Below, in pieces: positions 19,353-27,213 of a stretch of DNA of 64,000 nt. Origin of the DNA: Lyngbya sp. PCC 8106 (GTDB lineage: Bacteria > Cyanobacteriota > Cyanobacteriia > Cyanobacteriales > Microcoleaceae); NCBI RefSeq assembly GCF_000169095.1, contig NZ_AAVU01000003.1, forward strand, positions 220,204 to 284,203, written 5' to 3'. How positions within the stretch are numbered: the first letter of the stretch is position 1; each line of letters starts with the position of its first letter. Under the pieces are notes generated by a model, which was not told the origin of the DNA, made no database searches, and worked only from the letters and a program-made list of their open reading frames with translations. The position numbers and the translations under genes were made by a program.

Positions 19353-20120
19353 ATGCTAGAAAAAATAACCCCTGTGATTCTCACTTACAACGAGTCTCCC
19401 AACATTGATCGCACGCTTAAACAGCTTACTTGGGCTAAACGAATTGTAGTTATTGATAGCTACAGTACAGACTCAACCCTAAAAATATTGAAGTCTTATC
19501 CCCAAGTTGAGATATTTCAACGAGAGTTTGATACTCATACCCATCAATGGAACTATGGTTTAGAACAAGTCACATCAGAATGGGTTTTGTCTCTCGATGC
19601 GGATTATCAGTTAACAGATAAACTGATTGAGGAAATCAAAATGCTTTCTCTTGAGACTCAATTTGATAGTTATTTTGTGCGATTTAGATACTGTGTTTTT
19701 GGTCAACCTTTACGAGGAACAATACTTCCGCCCCGAGAGGTTTTATTTAAACGAGAAAAAGGTGTTTATATTGATGATGGACATACACAATTATTAAAAG
19801 TTCAAGGTAACTCAGGAATGTTATCTTCTTATATTAATCACGATGATCGTAAGTCTCTTGGTCGTTGGCTATGGGCGCAAGATCGCTACATGATTATCGA
19901 AGCTAAAAAACTTCAAGAAACACCCGTATCAGAATTAAGTTTGAGTGATCGCATCCGACAAAAAATGATTTTTGCTCCTCTGATTATTCTCTTTTATTGC
20001 TTAATATTAAAAGGTGGAGTTTTGGATGGTTGGGCAGGATTGTATTATGCCTTTCAACGAACTTTAGCAGAAATTTTGCTGTCAGTTCGGTTAATTGAAA
20101 AAGAAATCAATAAAACTTAA
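19353..20120 (+). CDS. Family 2 glycosyltransferase (WaaE/KdtX-like)
   Basis: GT2 enzyme of 255 residues in the compact subgroup that starts with a short strand and TYNES (here ITPVILTYNESPNIDRTL). VIDSYSTDSTLKIL replaces the common VDDGS, and LSLDADYQL carries the metal-binding aspartates at about residues 74-78. This subgroup includes the lipopolysaccharide-core transferase WaaE. A hydrophobic C-terminal segment (IFAPLIILFYCLILKGG) may associate with the membrane. It ends the plus-strand cluster and converges on the exosortase operon across a bidirectional terminator. Confidence 0.88.
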   Translation: MLEKITPVILTYNESPNIDRTLKQLTWAKRIVVIDSYSTDSTLKILKSYPQVEIFQREFDTHTHQWNYGLEQVTSEWVLSLDADYQLTDKLIEEIKMLSLETQFDSYFVRFRYCVFGQPLRGTILPPREVLFKREKGVYIDDGHTQLLKVQGNSGMLSSYINHDDRKSLGRWLWAQDRYMIIEAKKLQETPVSELSLSDRIRQKMIFAPLIILFYCLILKGGVLDGWAGLYYAFQRTLAEILLSVRLIEKEINKT

Positions 20121-20232
20121 ATATTATATCGCAAAAATATTAATACAAGGCTGAAGTATATTCAATTAAATCAACTTATTCAATCAATAATTGTCTTAAT
20201 TATTTTAAGTATAATTAAAGATCAACTTTTAA

Positions 20233-20278
20233 AAAGCCTTAATTCTTATGGGTTTAATTTGATCAAAATTAAGGCTTT
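20233..20278. terminator. Bidirectional terminator between converging operons
   Basis: Perfect 12-base inverted repeat: AAAGCCTTAATT at 20233-20244 and AATTAAGGCTTT at 20267-20278, with A- and T-rich flanks on both sides. It lies between the stop of the last glycosyltransferase (20120) and the stop of the minus-strand PqqD gene (20319), where a terminator serving both strands is expected. Confidence 0.65.
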
Positions 20279-20318
20279 AATTAGAAATTAGTAACTGTGA
20301 TTTGCCAGAGTCAAAAAC

Positions 20319-20606
20319 TTATGCAGTTGTTTCGTCATCAATCTTAATTAATTGTTGTTCTGACAATTGTTGTAATATTGCTTTGAGATCGCGATCGCAT
20401 TGTTCAAGATCCACCTCATATTCAGTCAGTAAAGTGTCTCTAATTTCTGCAACCGTTTTTGGCTCCTGAATCAGATCCCAAATTCTTTTTCCGACTGGAT
20501 TCAAACCATAATATGTTCCAGATGTTAGATGTAAAATCAAAGTCTCTCCGCCCAAATGAGTAGAGATTTGATCGGGAATAGCAACAACTTTTGATCTTTC
20601 TTCCAT
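20319..20606 (-). CDS. PqqD family protein
   Basis: A 95-residue protein with the PqqD fold pattern: an N-terminal strand region (VAIPDQISTHLGGETLILHLTSG), then YYGLNPVGKRIWDLI and a winged-helix-like half ending LSEQQLIKID. PqqD proteins are peptide chaperones or RiPP recognition domains in PQQ and lasso-peptide synthesis. Stand-alone copies also occur in exosortase/exopolysaccharide gene clusters, where their role is unclear. No precursor peptide or radical SAM gene is visible nearby. It is the last gene of the minus-strand exosortase operon, 75 bases after the hpsJ-like gene. Confidence 0.85.
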   Translation of the reverse strand: MEERSKVVAIPDQISTHLGGETLILHLTSGTYYGLNPVGKRIWDLIQEPKTVAEIRDTLLTEYEVDLEQCDRDLKAILQQLSEQQLIKIDDETTA

Positions 20607-20681
20607 AGAACTTTATCTCAAACGACAAGCAGACAAAATTTGCTGTTTAGTGCTATTTATTATGGCTAAATAATAATCAAA

Positions 20682-21425
20682 TTACCATTTTTGTCTCGCC
20701 CAGACTGTTCCTTTCCACAGACTAATAAATAAAGCACTGGTAATCAAAGCCCCTAAATTCCATTTAATCGAACGCTTAAAAAGGTTTTGGCGTTGGGTAC
20801 TACGAGCTTCTTTTGCTCGAGTTGTGAGTTGTTTGTCGCTATTTTCTACAACAGTTGATAGACGATTTTTGATATCTTCAAATTGCTGGAAACTGTCAAT
20901 TTCTGGTACACCTCCTTGAGGGTTAATCTGACTCAGTAAACTTTCCATTTCTGTCGGATTATTGACCGTTTTAAGTTGATCTTTAACTTGTTTAATCTGA
21001 GTTTGAACTTGATTAACCTGAGTCGAGATTTGTTGATTGGCTTGACGATCAATTCTCAAAGTATTAAACAATCCAAGAGGAATGAGTAATAAAAAGATAA
21101 CTCCATAGAATAAAGTTAACCAAGATAAAAAACTCACAACTGGAATTTCCCAACGATCTCTGGAATTGCGTTCACCAAAAAAGATTAAGACAAATCCGAG
21201 GAGAGGAACAGCCACTCGTTCCACTAACTGTCCCATTGTTTGTAATTCCCAAGAAGGATTCATAAAGTCAGGTGGATACAAGATATCAATTAAGTCAAAT
21301 AAACTCAGAACTAAAAATCCATATCCTACCCATCGAATGAGATTAATAGAACGTAGAAGACTGATATTAAAACGTCGTAAAACTTCTACAGATTGATTAG
21401 AAGAAGAACTATCTACTTGAGTCAT
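20682..21425 (-). CDS. HpsJ-like membrane protein
   Basis: A 247-residue inner-membrane protein matching what is known of the cyanobacterial HpsJ family, which is linked to hormogonium polysaccharide and to exosortase loci. There are three hydrophobic segments in the first half (RWVGYGFLVLSLFDLIDILY, then VAVPLLGFVLIFFG and LFYGVIFLLLIPLGLF). A charged coiled-coil-like stretch rich in Gln and Val (about residues 128-160) follows, then a final hydrophobic segment near the C-terminus. The topology suggests two membrane anchors joined by a soluble coiled domain. It lies 49 bases after the EpsI-like gene in the same operon. Confidence 0.7.
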   Translation of the reverse strand: MTQVDSSSSNQSVEVLRRFNISLLRSINLIRWVGYGFLVLSLFDLIDILYPPDFMNPSWELQTMGQLVERVAVPLLGFVLIFFGERNSRDRWEIPVVSFLSWLTLFYGVIFLLLIPLGLFNTLRIDRQANQQISTQVNQVQTQIKQVKDQLKTVNNPTEMESLLSQINPQGGVPEIDSFQQFEDIKNRLSTVVENSDKQLTTRAKEARSTQRQNLFKRSIKWNLGALITSALFISLWKGTVWARQKW

Positions 21426-21474
21426 AGCTACTAAGAAAAAATAAAAAGTTGACTAAATGAGATCGTCAACCCTC

Positions 21475-22128
21475 TCAGTTTAAACTGGGAAAGTTAGCAG
21501 ACCACCATGTATACCAGGAAAACCAAGCTTTCTCTAAGACTTGATAAGCCGCTTCTGGGGAAGAATCTTCTAGAGGAATTGATAAATTTGCCCACAAACA
21601 TCCCCGTTTTCGCAGTTGTTTTTGTCCCAAAAACCAGGGAATAAAGCGATTCCATTCTAGGGTATAAATAGACTGATTCTGTTGGTATTGCTTGCGAGTA
21701 AACGTACTGATTCCCTTCGGGTTGATACAAGCACTGAGATAAGCTTGATCTTGAGTAACGAAAAGCCCATAAAAACCGACTTTATCTTGCTGACGGACTA
21801 GAGGGAATGATGGAGAAAGCTGATATTTTTCAACCATTTTCTCTATATCTCCTCCGGTAAGATAGCGCATTTCAATATTCAGATCAATATTATTCTGAAC
21901 ATATTTATAGCGTTGATCTGGTGGCTTAAATAGGGATTCTTTATCAGTTTTTTCAACAGTAGAACTAGCGATATCCCACTCAGACAATGGCACTACTTCG
22001 GGTAAATTTATAGTTGCTTTGCTAAGAGTTTGAGTAGAAGATGCAAACACAACTCGGGCTAAAACTAAGATCACAAAGCTACCCGTAAATACTAACAGAG
22101 GAGTTCGCAGTTGATGCCAAAACTTCAT
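21475..22128 (-). CDS. Cyanoexosortase-associated EpsI-like protein
   Basis: A 217-residue protein with one N-terminal membrane segment (LLVFTGSFVILVLARVVFA) and a periplasmic domain with RYLTGGDIEKMVEKY and two cysteine-containing stretches (SACINPKG, RKRGCLWANL). EpsI-like partners regularly follow exosortase genes; here the ATG overlaps the exosortase stop by four bases, so the two are translationally coupled. The function is thought to support exosortase-dependent sorting or polysaccharide export, but the mechanism is not known. Confidence 0.78.
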   Translation of the reverse strand: MKFWHQLRTPLLVFTGSFVILVLARVVFASSTQTLSKATINLPEVVPLSEWDIASSTVEKTDKESLFKPPDQRYKYVQNNIDLNIEMRYLTGGDIEKMVEKYQLSPSFPLVRQQDKVGFYGLFVTQDQAYLSACINPKGISTFTRKQYQQNQSIYTLEWNRFIPWFLGQKQLRKRGCLWANLSIPLEDSSPEAAYQVLEKAWFSWYTWWSANFPSLN

Positions 22129-23006
22129 AACTCATAACCCTCTATTTTATTTTCTTGGGGTTCCTGATCACTTTGTTGTAATAAAAACCAGCAAAATAAC
22201 CCAAACAGCAACACAGCTATAATAGAAAAAACAAATGAACCATCGCGATGATGCCAATAGTCAAAAGCTTCTGTATTATTCTGTGCAACTAAAATAGCCA
22301 ACAACATGACCCGAAATCCATTCACAAAAAATCCTATACTTAAAGCCACGATGGGTACAAAAATTTTCTGTATCCAATTCGTCGGAAACATCAGCAGAAA
22401 CAGTAGTGCTAAACCTGACAAATGAATCATGGTTTCGATACCCGAACACCCCGGATAAACTTCTACAGTTCCGGTTGGTAAACTGATATATACTCCATTA
22501 AGTTTGGCTTCAAAACCGGAATACCACAATATAAATGCAGAAAATTTTGCTGTAATTGGTGAAATATCAACAATCCAAGGTTCTAGTAAACGAGGAGCGC
22601 CAATAAAAAATAGAGCGACTAACTCAGTCCAATATTGTTTTAATCCCCGAAAACCAGAGGCGAGTAACCCCAGTCCTAAACCTGACAAAACTGGAATCAA
22701 ATCAAAGAAATTTCCCCCTAACGGAATTGAAGCACTTCTAATCAAAATGATAGCAATGAGCAAAAAACCAACGAGACTCGCAAATACTCCGCTTTCGAGT
22801 TTCAAGTCATCGCGTCTTTGCCAAACCAATGATGCAACAGCAGACCAAAATAAAATACTGGTGCCGAGTGTATTAGGATTATCCGCTCTCCAAACTAACG
22901 TCAGATGAATCGCCATCAAGCCGGAACCAATTGTTAAAAGCCAGAAGGGAGAGGTTTTGAGGCGTTGAAATAATACAGGATAAGTTGCATTCATAGCCAT
23001 CAGCAT
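22125..23006 (-). CDS. Cyanoexosortase (exosortase A-type transpeptidase)
   Basis: A 293-residue polytopic membrane cysteine protease/transpeptidase expected to cleave PEP-CTERM proteins at the inner membrane. The proposed Cys-Arg-His catalytic set is visible: Cys187 in YPGCSGIE, Arg232 in NGFRV and His252/253 in YWHHRDGSFVFS. About eight hydrophobic segments surround it. Three PEP-CTERM genes directly upstream on the same strand are the obvious substrates. The ATG at 23006 is followed by two more in-frame ATGs, so the first residues are uncertain. A terminator-like hairpin separates it from the PEP-CTERM gene just upstream. Confidence 0.88.
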   Translation of the reverse strand: MLMAMNATYPVLFQRLKTSPFWLLTIGSGLMAIHLTLVWRADNPNTLGTSILFWSAVASLVWQRRDDLKLESGVFASLVGFLLIAIILIRSASIPLGGNFFDLIPVLSGLGLGLLASGFRGLKQYWTELVALFFIGAPRLLEPWIVDISPITAKFSAFILWYSGFEAKLNGVYISLPTGTVEVYPGCSGIETMIHLSGLALLFLLMFPTNWIQKIFVPIVALSIGFFVNGFRVMLLAILVAQNNTEAFDYWHHRDGSFVFSIIAVLLFGLFCWFLLQQSDQEPQENKIEGYEL

Positions 23007-23018
23007 TTATAGTCAGAA

Positions 23019-23049
23019 AACCCCCTCACTGAGAGAGAATGAAGGGGTT
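23019..23049 (-). terminator. Hairpin between PEP-CTERM gene and exosortase operon
   Basis: Read on the minus strand, AACCCCTTCA and TGAGGGGGTT form a 10-base stem with one mismatch and are followed by TTCT. It starts 25 bases after the stop of the PEP-CTERM gene and ends about a dozen bases before the exosortase ATG. It may terminate the substrate gene or limit read-through into the sorting enzyme. Confidence 0.5.
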
Positions 23050-23073
23050 ATTCTAGGTAATTTTATCAATCAA

Positions 23074-23730
23074 TTAGGCATCAGAATTGACTTTGTTTTG
23101 GCGCTTTTCGTATTGTTTTTTCATCAAAGTTCCAGCACCTAAAGCAGATAAAGAACCCAAGATAGTAAAGGGTTCAGGAATCGGTTCAACATCGATTCCT
23201 GCAATGAAGAAGGAATCATTAGGTTGTAAAGCTCCAATCTCAACGACATCAGCAAATATATTTTCGAGAGATGTTCCAGAAAAGCTAAAAACACCAGAAG
23301 CACCTAGCACTTGATTGAGTAAGCTTTTACTGTTATCGCCATCTAATCGGAACGAGACGTTATCCTCTCCACTAGCTAGACTAAACAGAACTTCATTGAC
23401 CTTGACCTTAGTTGAAAAATCAAGACTTAAAACTTCGTCATTAGCGATTCCTGGACGACCATTAACTTCAATAGGACTAACATTTCCGATCCCTAAACCA
23501 AATTGGCTTTGATTAATGTTTTTTGAAACTCCATTTAGAGTAGCACCAGTTGCGGTGACGTTTAATCCAGATGGAGAGAAAAAAGTTAACTCAGGAAAGA
23601 AGTCAACGGGTTGGCCAGGACGTCTGAAATCGATGAAGACAGCCTGTGCTGCTTCTCCCGCAGAGAAAGCGATTGCAATAGCTCCTGTCGTAGCGACTGA
23701 TAATGTTTTTAGAACAGATGAAACTGTCAT
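23074..23730 (-). CDS. PEP-CTERM sorting-signal protein 1
   Basis: A 218-residue secreted protein. The N-terminal signal peptide ends near GEAAQA at about residue 30. The C-terminus has the tripartite PEP-CTERM signal: PEP, a hydrophobic span (FTILGSLSALGAGTLM) and a basic tail (KKQYEKRQNK). The central region is beta-rich and low in cysteine, with no known catalytic motif. It shares its layout and several short blocks (NVTATG, LSLDF, FRLDGD) with the next PEP-CTERM protein. It is the nearest substrate candidate for the exosortase, whose gene begins 67 bases downstream. Likely fate is processing and release or anchoring at the surface. Confidence 0.85.
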   Translation of the reverse strand: MTVSSVLKTLSVATTGAIAIAFSAGEAAQAVFIDFRRPGQPVDFFPELTFFSPSGLNVTATGATLNGVSKNINQSQFGLGIGNVSPIEVNGRPGIANDEVLSLDFSTKVKVNEVLFSLASGEDNVSFRLDGDNSKSLLNQVLGASGVFSFSGTSLENIFADVVEIGALQPNDSFFIAGIDVEPIPEPFTILGSLSALGAGTLMKKQYEKRQNKVNSDA

Positions 23731-23934
23731 AACACAAATTCCCCAAAAAATCGTTGTTTACATTAGAAAGAGGCAACTAAAATCATTACCTCACAGATGA
23801 AATTACAAAAAAGTTGTAACTTCAAAGGTGGCTGGGTTCAATAATGTAGCTTTGGTAGTGTTCCCTTGTTGTTAAAAAACTCTTGATGACAGGCTTCAGT
23901 GCCAAATTTAATCCTTAACTTGTTGTGTTTATGG

Positions 23935-24064
23935 CTTGACCCTACCGTAAACTCTGAAGCCTGATCATTACTCCTCTTTTTTGATTTCCGAATCCTTCTC
24001 GGAGTTGAAGGTATAGTTACTGATTAGACTTAACCGTGTATTTACGGAGTTAAATCATTACTCC
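23935..24064. repeat. Imperfect direct repeat, period about 90-94 bases
   Basis: CTTGACC (23935) recurs as CTTAACC (24029), and ATCATTACTCC (23964-23974) recurs exactly at 24054-24064, both followed by C/T-rich tracts. The intervening bases are only partly alike, so this is an old or constrained duplication in the leader of PEP-CTERM gene 1. Confidence 0.4.
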
Positions 24065-24250
24065 CCTTTTCCAAACTTGGAATACTTTTCCGGATTTACC
24101 ACTATAGCTTTACAGACTCTTTATATTTTGTATACTGAACTTGAATTCAACTTTCAAAAATCACCCATTTTGTGAAAATTGTGAGAGTTTCAGTCTTCTT
24201 AAAATTACTTAAAGATTTGAGAGAAATTATCATAATTTGTGCCACGAAAT

Positions 24251-24291
24251 AAGCGATCGCATCTCCAAAAACAGAAAATTTGCGATCGCTT
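24251..24291. repeat. Inverted repeat built from two HIP1 sites
   Basis: AAGCGATCGCA (24251-24261) and TGCGATCGCTT (24281-24291) form a perfect 11-base inverted repeat with a 19-base loop. Each arm contains the cyanobacterial HIP1 octamer GCGATCGC. It lies downstream of the PEP-CTERM gene 2 stop and could act as a terminator hairpin on the minus strand. HIP1 palindromes are common in such genomes, so pairing may be coincidental. Confidence 0.4.
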
Positions 24292-24404
24292 TGTCTATTA
24301 AAAAATGGAAAAACACTTTATCTCAATCCCTTTATCTTCAAGTTAAAGGAATAGTTTAGAGAGTTAAAATCAACAGATCGAGGGTCGAATAACGAGAGTA
24401 AAAT

Positions 24405-25010
24405 TTAGCTCTTTTTCTGCTGTTTTTTCTTCAGCGCAGCACCCATTCCGAGGGCAGATAGAGAACCCAGGATGGTTAAAGGTTCGGGAACAGGTTCAAC
24501 TTCAATAGAACGGAGGAAGTAGTCATCGTTATTATCTGCGACAGTAAATCCTAAAACAGAACCTGTTCTGTCAGCTAGCGCAAATGAGGTAAAATCGAAG
24601 GTTCCAGTACCGGGAATATCAGCACTAACTAACTGATTTCCATCAACCAGGAGTCGGAAGTCATCGTTAAAGCCAACTCGCGAAAAGGTTGCAGAAACCA
24701 AACTAATTTGCTTGTTGAACTCTAATTGGAGAGTTTCGTTAAACCCTAACCCATCAACCTGAAAACTGTCACCAAAACCTCCAAAAACTCCCAAACCATT
24801 AGGCCCTCGCGAAACCTGACGGTTGCCATTTGTGGCAAATCCCGTAGCTGTGAGATCGATACCGCCTTCAGAGAAAGACAGAGAGTTATCTAAGTCAAAT
24901 CCTCCAAAGTTGAAAGTAACAGCTTCGGCTGCTTGTCCTCCGGCGAGAGTAACAACAGTGGCACCCGTTGCCGCCATCAGAGCTTTTTTCAGAAAATTTA
25001 CAGTTGTCAT
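24405..25010 (-). CDS. PEP-CTERM sorting-signal protein 2
   Basis: A 201-residue secreted protein with signal peptide ending near GGQAAEA (about residue 30). Its C-terminal PEP-CTERM signal is PEP, hydrophobic LTILGSLSALGMGAAL and the basic tail KKKQQKKS. The mature part is beta-rich and asparagine/aspartate-rich. Blocks such as LTATGFATNGN, NETLQLEFN and FRLLVDGNQL parallel PEP-CTERM protein 1, so the two are diverged paralogues. It has its own 326-base upstream region and is probably expressed separately from the exosortase operon. Confidence 0.85.
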   Translation of the reverse strand: MTTVNFLKKALMAATGATVVTLAGGQAAEAVTFNFGGFDLDNSLSFSEGGIDLTATGFATNGNRQVSRGPNGLGVFGGFGDSFQVDGLGFNETLQLEFNKQISLVSATFSRVGFNDDFRLLVDGNQLVSADIPGTGTFDFTSFALADRTGSVLGFTVADNNDDYFLRSIEVEPVPEPLTILGSLSALGMGAALKKKQQKKS

Positions 25011-25336
25011 CTAAGACATTTCTCCAAAAATTGAGTGTGAGCATAGAGACACCCAGATGTTTTTTGTTTCAAAAAATACTTTTGAGTCTGGTACTGAAAT
25101 GCAATAACCAAATTGATGTTCACTTCAGTCGCCTCAATTTACAGCGTTTTTAAAAATATTCAGGAATCAACCCCCTGTTTTTTACATTTCTAGGGGATTT
25201 GTGAAGATACTCAAGGGTTCAGCTTTAAAAAACCCCCCCTTTTGTAAAGATTAAGTTGATCCCCAAAAAATAATCGCCTCAATTCCGAGAGAATCAAAGC
25301 GATCGCGTGTTAAAACTATTCTAGAAGCGATGAGAT
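25011..25336. other. Spacer between PEP-CTERM genes 2 and 3
   Basis: No convincing gene is seen in 326 bases. It contains homopolymer tracts (AAAAAACCCCCCC near 25220), a HIP1 octamer near 25303 and the promoter region expected for PEP-CTERM gene 2. No clear terminator hairpin was found. Confidence 0.35.
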
Positions 25337-26101
25337 TTAATCTTGGTTCTGGTCTTGGGAACGATGCTTTTTGAGAAGCGCCCCCATTCCTAATGCAACT
25401 AACGAACCTAAAATCGTCATCGGTTCAGGAACAGATTGAATTTCCACATTGTCCACCAACAAACCCGAGGGGAAGAAATCATTACTATCATCCACATCTA
25501 CAACCCCAATTCCTAATAGATAGGTTCCTCCTTGAGTGAAGGTGTAGGAAAAGGTTTTGTATCCGGTTTCTGTATTAAAGATGGTGTTCGACGGATTGGC
25601 TAAACTAGAAGTATCGGCAATTTTTAGAACTGTACTTCCAATGGAGACAAACGCCAAGTCATTGAACGTTTGCTCATTATTATCAAATACAGTTTCATTG
25701 GAGAGGAAATTCCAAGAAAACCTGAGAGTCTCTCCCGCTCGAACGGTGAGCGTTTGTTTGAGCGCTGAACCTTCAACAACCTTGGCTGACAATAGAGTAT
25801 CTAGATTCCCTAGAGATAAATCGAGGAAAGATTCCAAATCGGGATCTGTAACCGAGCCGTATTTACTTGTAATTAAGGCTTGAAACTCCCCTTCAGTCGA
25901 AGTTACACCATAAGTATTTGTGACAATGCGAGTGTCACCAATGGACATCCATTCAGTAGAGAAATCACCCGTCTCAAAACCACCGTTGAGGACGATAGCT
26001 TGAGCCGAATTCTCCAATCCAAACAGGGCTGCAAAACTAATTAAACTAGCAACACCTGCGGTTAGAGTTGAGTGGTAGATAGAAGCGATGGGATTGAACA
26101 T
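25337..26101 (-). CDS. PEP-CTERM sorting-signal protein 3
   Basis: A 254-residue secreted protein counted from the ATG at 26101, which has GGAG 11 bases upstream. The longer TTG-initiated form (26131) adds ten residues before the signal peptide and is less likely. The signal peptide ends near NSAQA, and the mature protein begins with IVLNGGFETGDFSTEW, a start often seen in PEP-CTERM proteins. The C-terminal signal is PEP, hydrophobic MTILGSLVALGMGALL and basic KKHRSQ. The middle is beta-rich and may be a carbohydrate-binding-like sandwich. It is divergent from the YdcF gene across about 430 bases. Confidence 0.85.
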   Translation of the reverse strand: MFNPIASIYHSTLTAGVASLISFAALFGLENSAQAIVLNGGFETGDFSTEWMSIGDTRIVTNTYGVTSTEGEFQALITSKYGSVTDPDLESFLDLSLGNLDTLLSAKVVEGSALKQTLTVRAGETLRFSWNFLSNETVFDNNEQTFNDLAFVSIGSTVLKIADTSSLANPSNTIFNTETGYKTFSYTFTQGGTYLLGIGVVDVDDSNDFFPSGLLVDNVEIQSVPEPMTILGSLVALGMGALLKKHRSQDQNQD

Positions 26102-26341
26102 GAAATTAATTTCTCCAGGAGTTGAATCCAAACTTTGGAGCTGTTGTCAAAAGCAATTGCTTATTGGGTGACTCAGAAAGAGGGGGATAGGATTAAATTC
26201 AACAGATGAATGGGAGTTTGTTGAGAAAATCCTTACTCTGTTATTACGAGTAGAGATTCAATCCAGCACTCAAATCATTCTGGTTCATTTTACAGAATGT
26301 GAGAATTTTCTCAGGAAAAATTTGAGCGATTTTACGTAATC

Positions 26342-26367
26342 TTATTACTTTATTGGTAAAATAATAA
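26342..26367. promoter_or_regulatory. Near-perfect AT-rich palindrome in divergent promoter region
   Basis: TTATTACTTTA (26342-26352) and TAAAATAATAA (26357-26367) pair at 10 of 11 positions around the loop TTGG. It lies between the divergent starts of PEP-CTERM gene 3 (26101, minus) and the YdcF gene (26530, plus), a suitable place for an operator controlling both. The rest of the 428-base gap shows no other clear element apart from a possible -10 box at 26507. Confidence 0.35.
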
Positions 26368-26506
26368 ACTGGCTTTAAATAACCTCCTCTTAATCCAAAG
26401 TTGAGTCAAAATTTAACTCAGATCAGAGCAATTTGTCTTCCTCTGATCGACAGATACCAAACCCAGAATCAATCTTTACTCCCCGATCTAACTTAGCATC
26501 AGTTAC

Positions 26507-26512
26507 TATAAT
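26507..26512 (+). promoter_or_regulatory. Possible -10 box of the YdcF gene
   Basis: A perfect TATAAT lies 17 bases before the ATG at 26530. No good -35 match is seen at the usual spacing, so it would be a weak or activator-dependent promoter giving a very short leader. Confidence 0.3.
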
Positions 26513-26529
26513 AGTAAAACAGCGAATTT

Positions 26530-27213
26530 ATGAAGTGGTTTCAGCGCACACAATCACCCGACCATTGGATTATCTGGGCTGGCTCAATTCTGCTTCTATT
26601 TCTGATCAGCATTATTCCAGTCCAACTGGCGATCGCTCACTCTCAAGCCCCCCAACCCCAAGCCATTCTCACCCTGGGGGGAGGATCAAATCGAGAACTG
26701 TTTACCGCTCAATTCGCCCAAGATCACCCCGACTTAGACATTTGGGTGTCATCTGGAATTCCCCGTGAACCTGCGATGGATATTTTTCGCGCCGCAGGAG
26801 TCCCGGATCGTCGGGTTCACCTCGATTATCTCGCGGTGGATACGGTAACAAATTTTACCTCAATGGTCGATGAGTTCAAACAACGGAATATCCAACATAT
26901 TTACTTAATTACCTCAGATTTTCATCTCCCTCGCTCCCAAGCGATCGCCACGATTGTACTCGGAAGTCAAGGAATCACCTTTACCCCAGTTGCCGTTCCA
27001 ACTCCAGAAAAAGAAGAATCCTCCTTGCGGATCTGGCGGGATATGGGACGTTCTATTCTGTGGGTGATCACAGGGCGAACCGGAGCAAGTCTTAACCCTA
27101 GAGTAGCAATGACTCATGCGTTTAAACCAATACACGACTGGAACCTACACTCCCGGCGCTCCCCTATTCCAACAACTTCTGTGGTTCTTTCTCGGCGACC
27201 CCCTCGTTCGTAG
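26530..27213 (+). CDS. YdcF/DUF218 family membrane protein with overrunning tail
   Basis: A 227-residue protein with one N-terminal membrane segment (WIIWAGSILLLFLISIIPVQLAIA) and a DUF218 domain: AILTLGGGSNRE, SSGIPREPAMDIF and YLITSDFHLPRSQAIA. DUF218 proteins such as YdcF and SanA are tied to envelope or polysaccharide metabolism without an agreed reaction. The domain seems to end near GRTGASLNP (about residue 193). The last 33 or so residues are coded in the region that also codes the conserved start of the next gene, so this tail is probably not conserved and may reflect a lost stop codon. Confidence 0.75.
   Translation: MKWFQRTQSPDHWIIWAGSILLLFLISIIPVQLAIAHSQAPQPQAILTLGGGSNRELFTAQFAQDHPDLDIWVSSGIPREPAMDIFRAAGVPDRRVHLDYLAVDTVTNFTSMVDEFKQRNIQHIYLITSDFHLPRSQAIATIVLGSQGITFTPVAVPTPEKEESSLRIWRDMGRSILWVITGRTGASLNPRVAMTHAFKPIHDWNLHSRRSPIPTTSVVLSRRPPRS

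Larger units (their letters stand above)
23731..24404. other. Long spacer between PEP-CTERM genes 1 and 2
   Basis: No protein-like reading frame is visible in these 674 bases. They hold the 5' leader of PEP-CTERM gene 1, an imperfect direct duplication of about 92 bases (23935-24064) and a HIP1-based inverted repeat (24251-24291). Length and structure suggest a regulated, long untranslated leader, but no known riboswitch class is recognised. Confidence 0.4.

Noticed and set aside
20319..20606. PQQ biosynthesis locus
   Set aside because: Only a PqqD-family gene is present. pqqA, B, C and E are absent nearby, so cofactor synthesis is not supported.
26433..26768. Plus-strand frame of 111 codons overlapping the YdcF start
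   Set aside because: It is out of frame with the recognisable YdcF domain, is rich in Ser/Pro/Arg and resembles no protein family.
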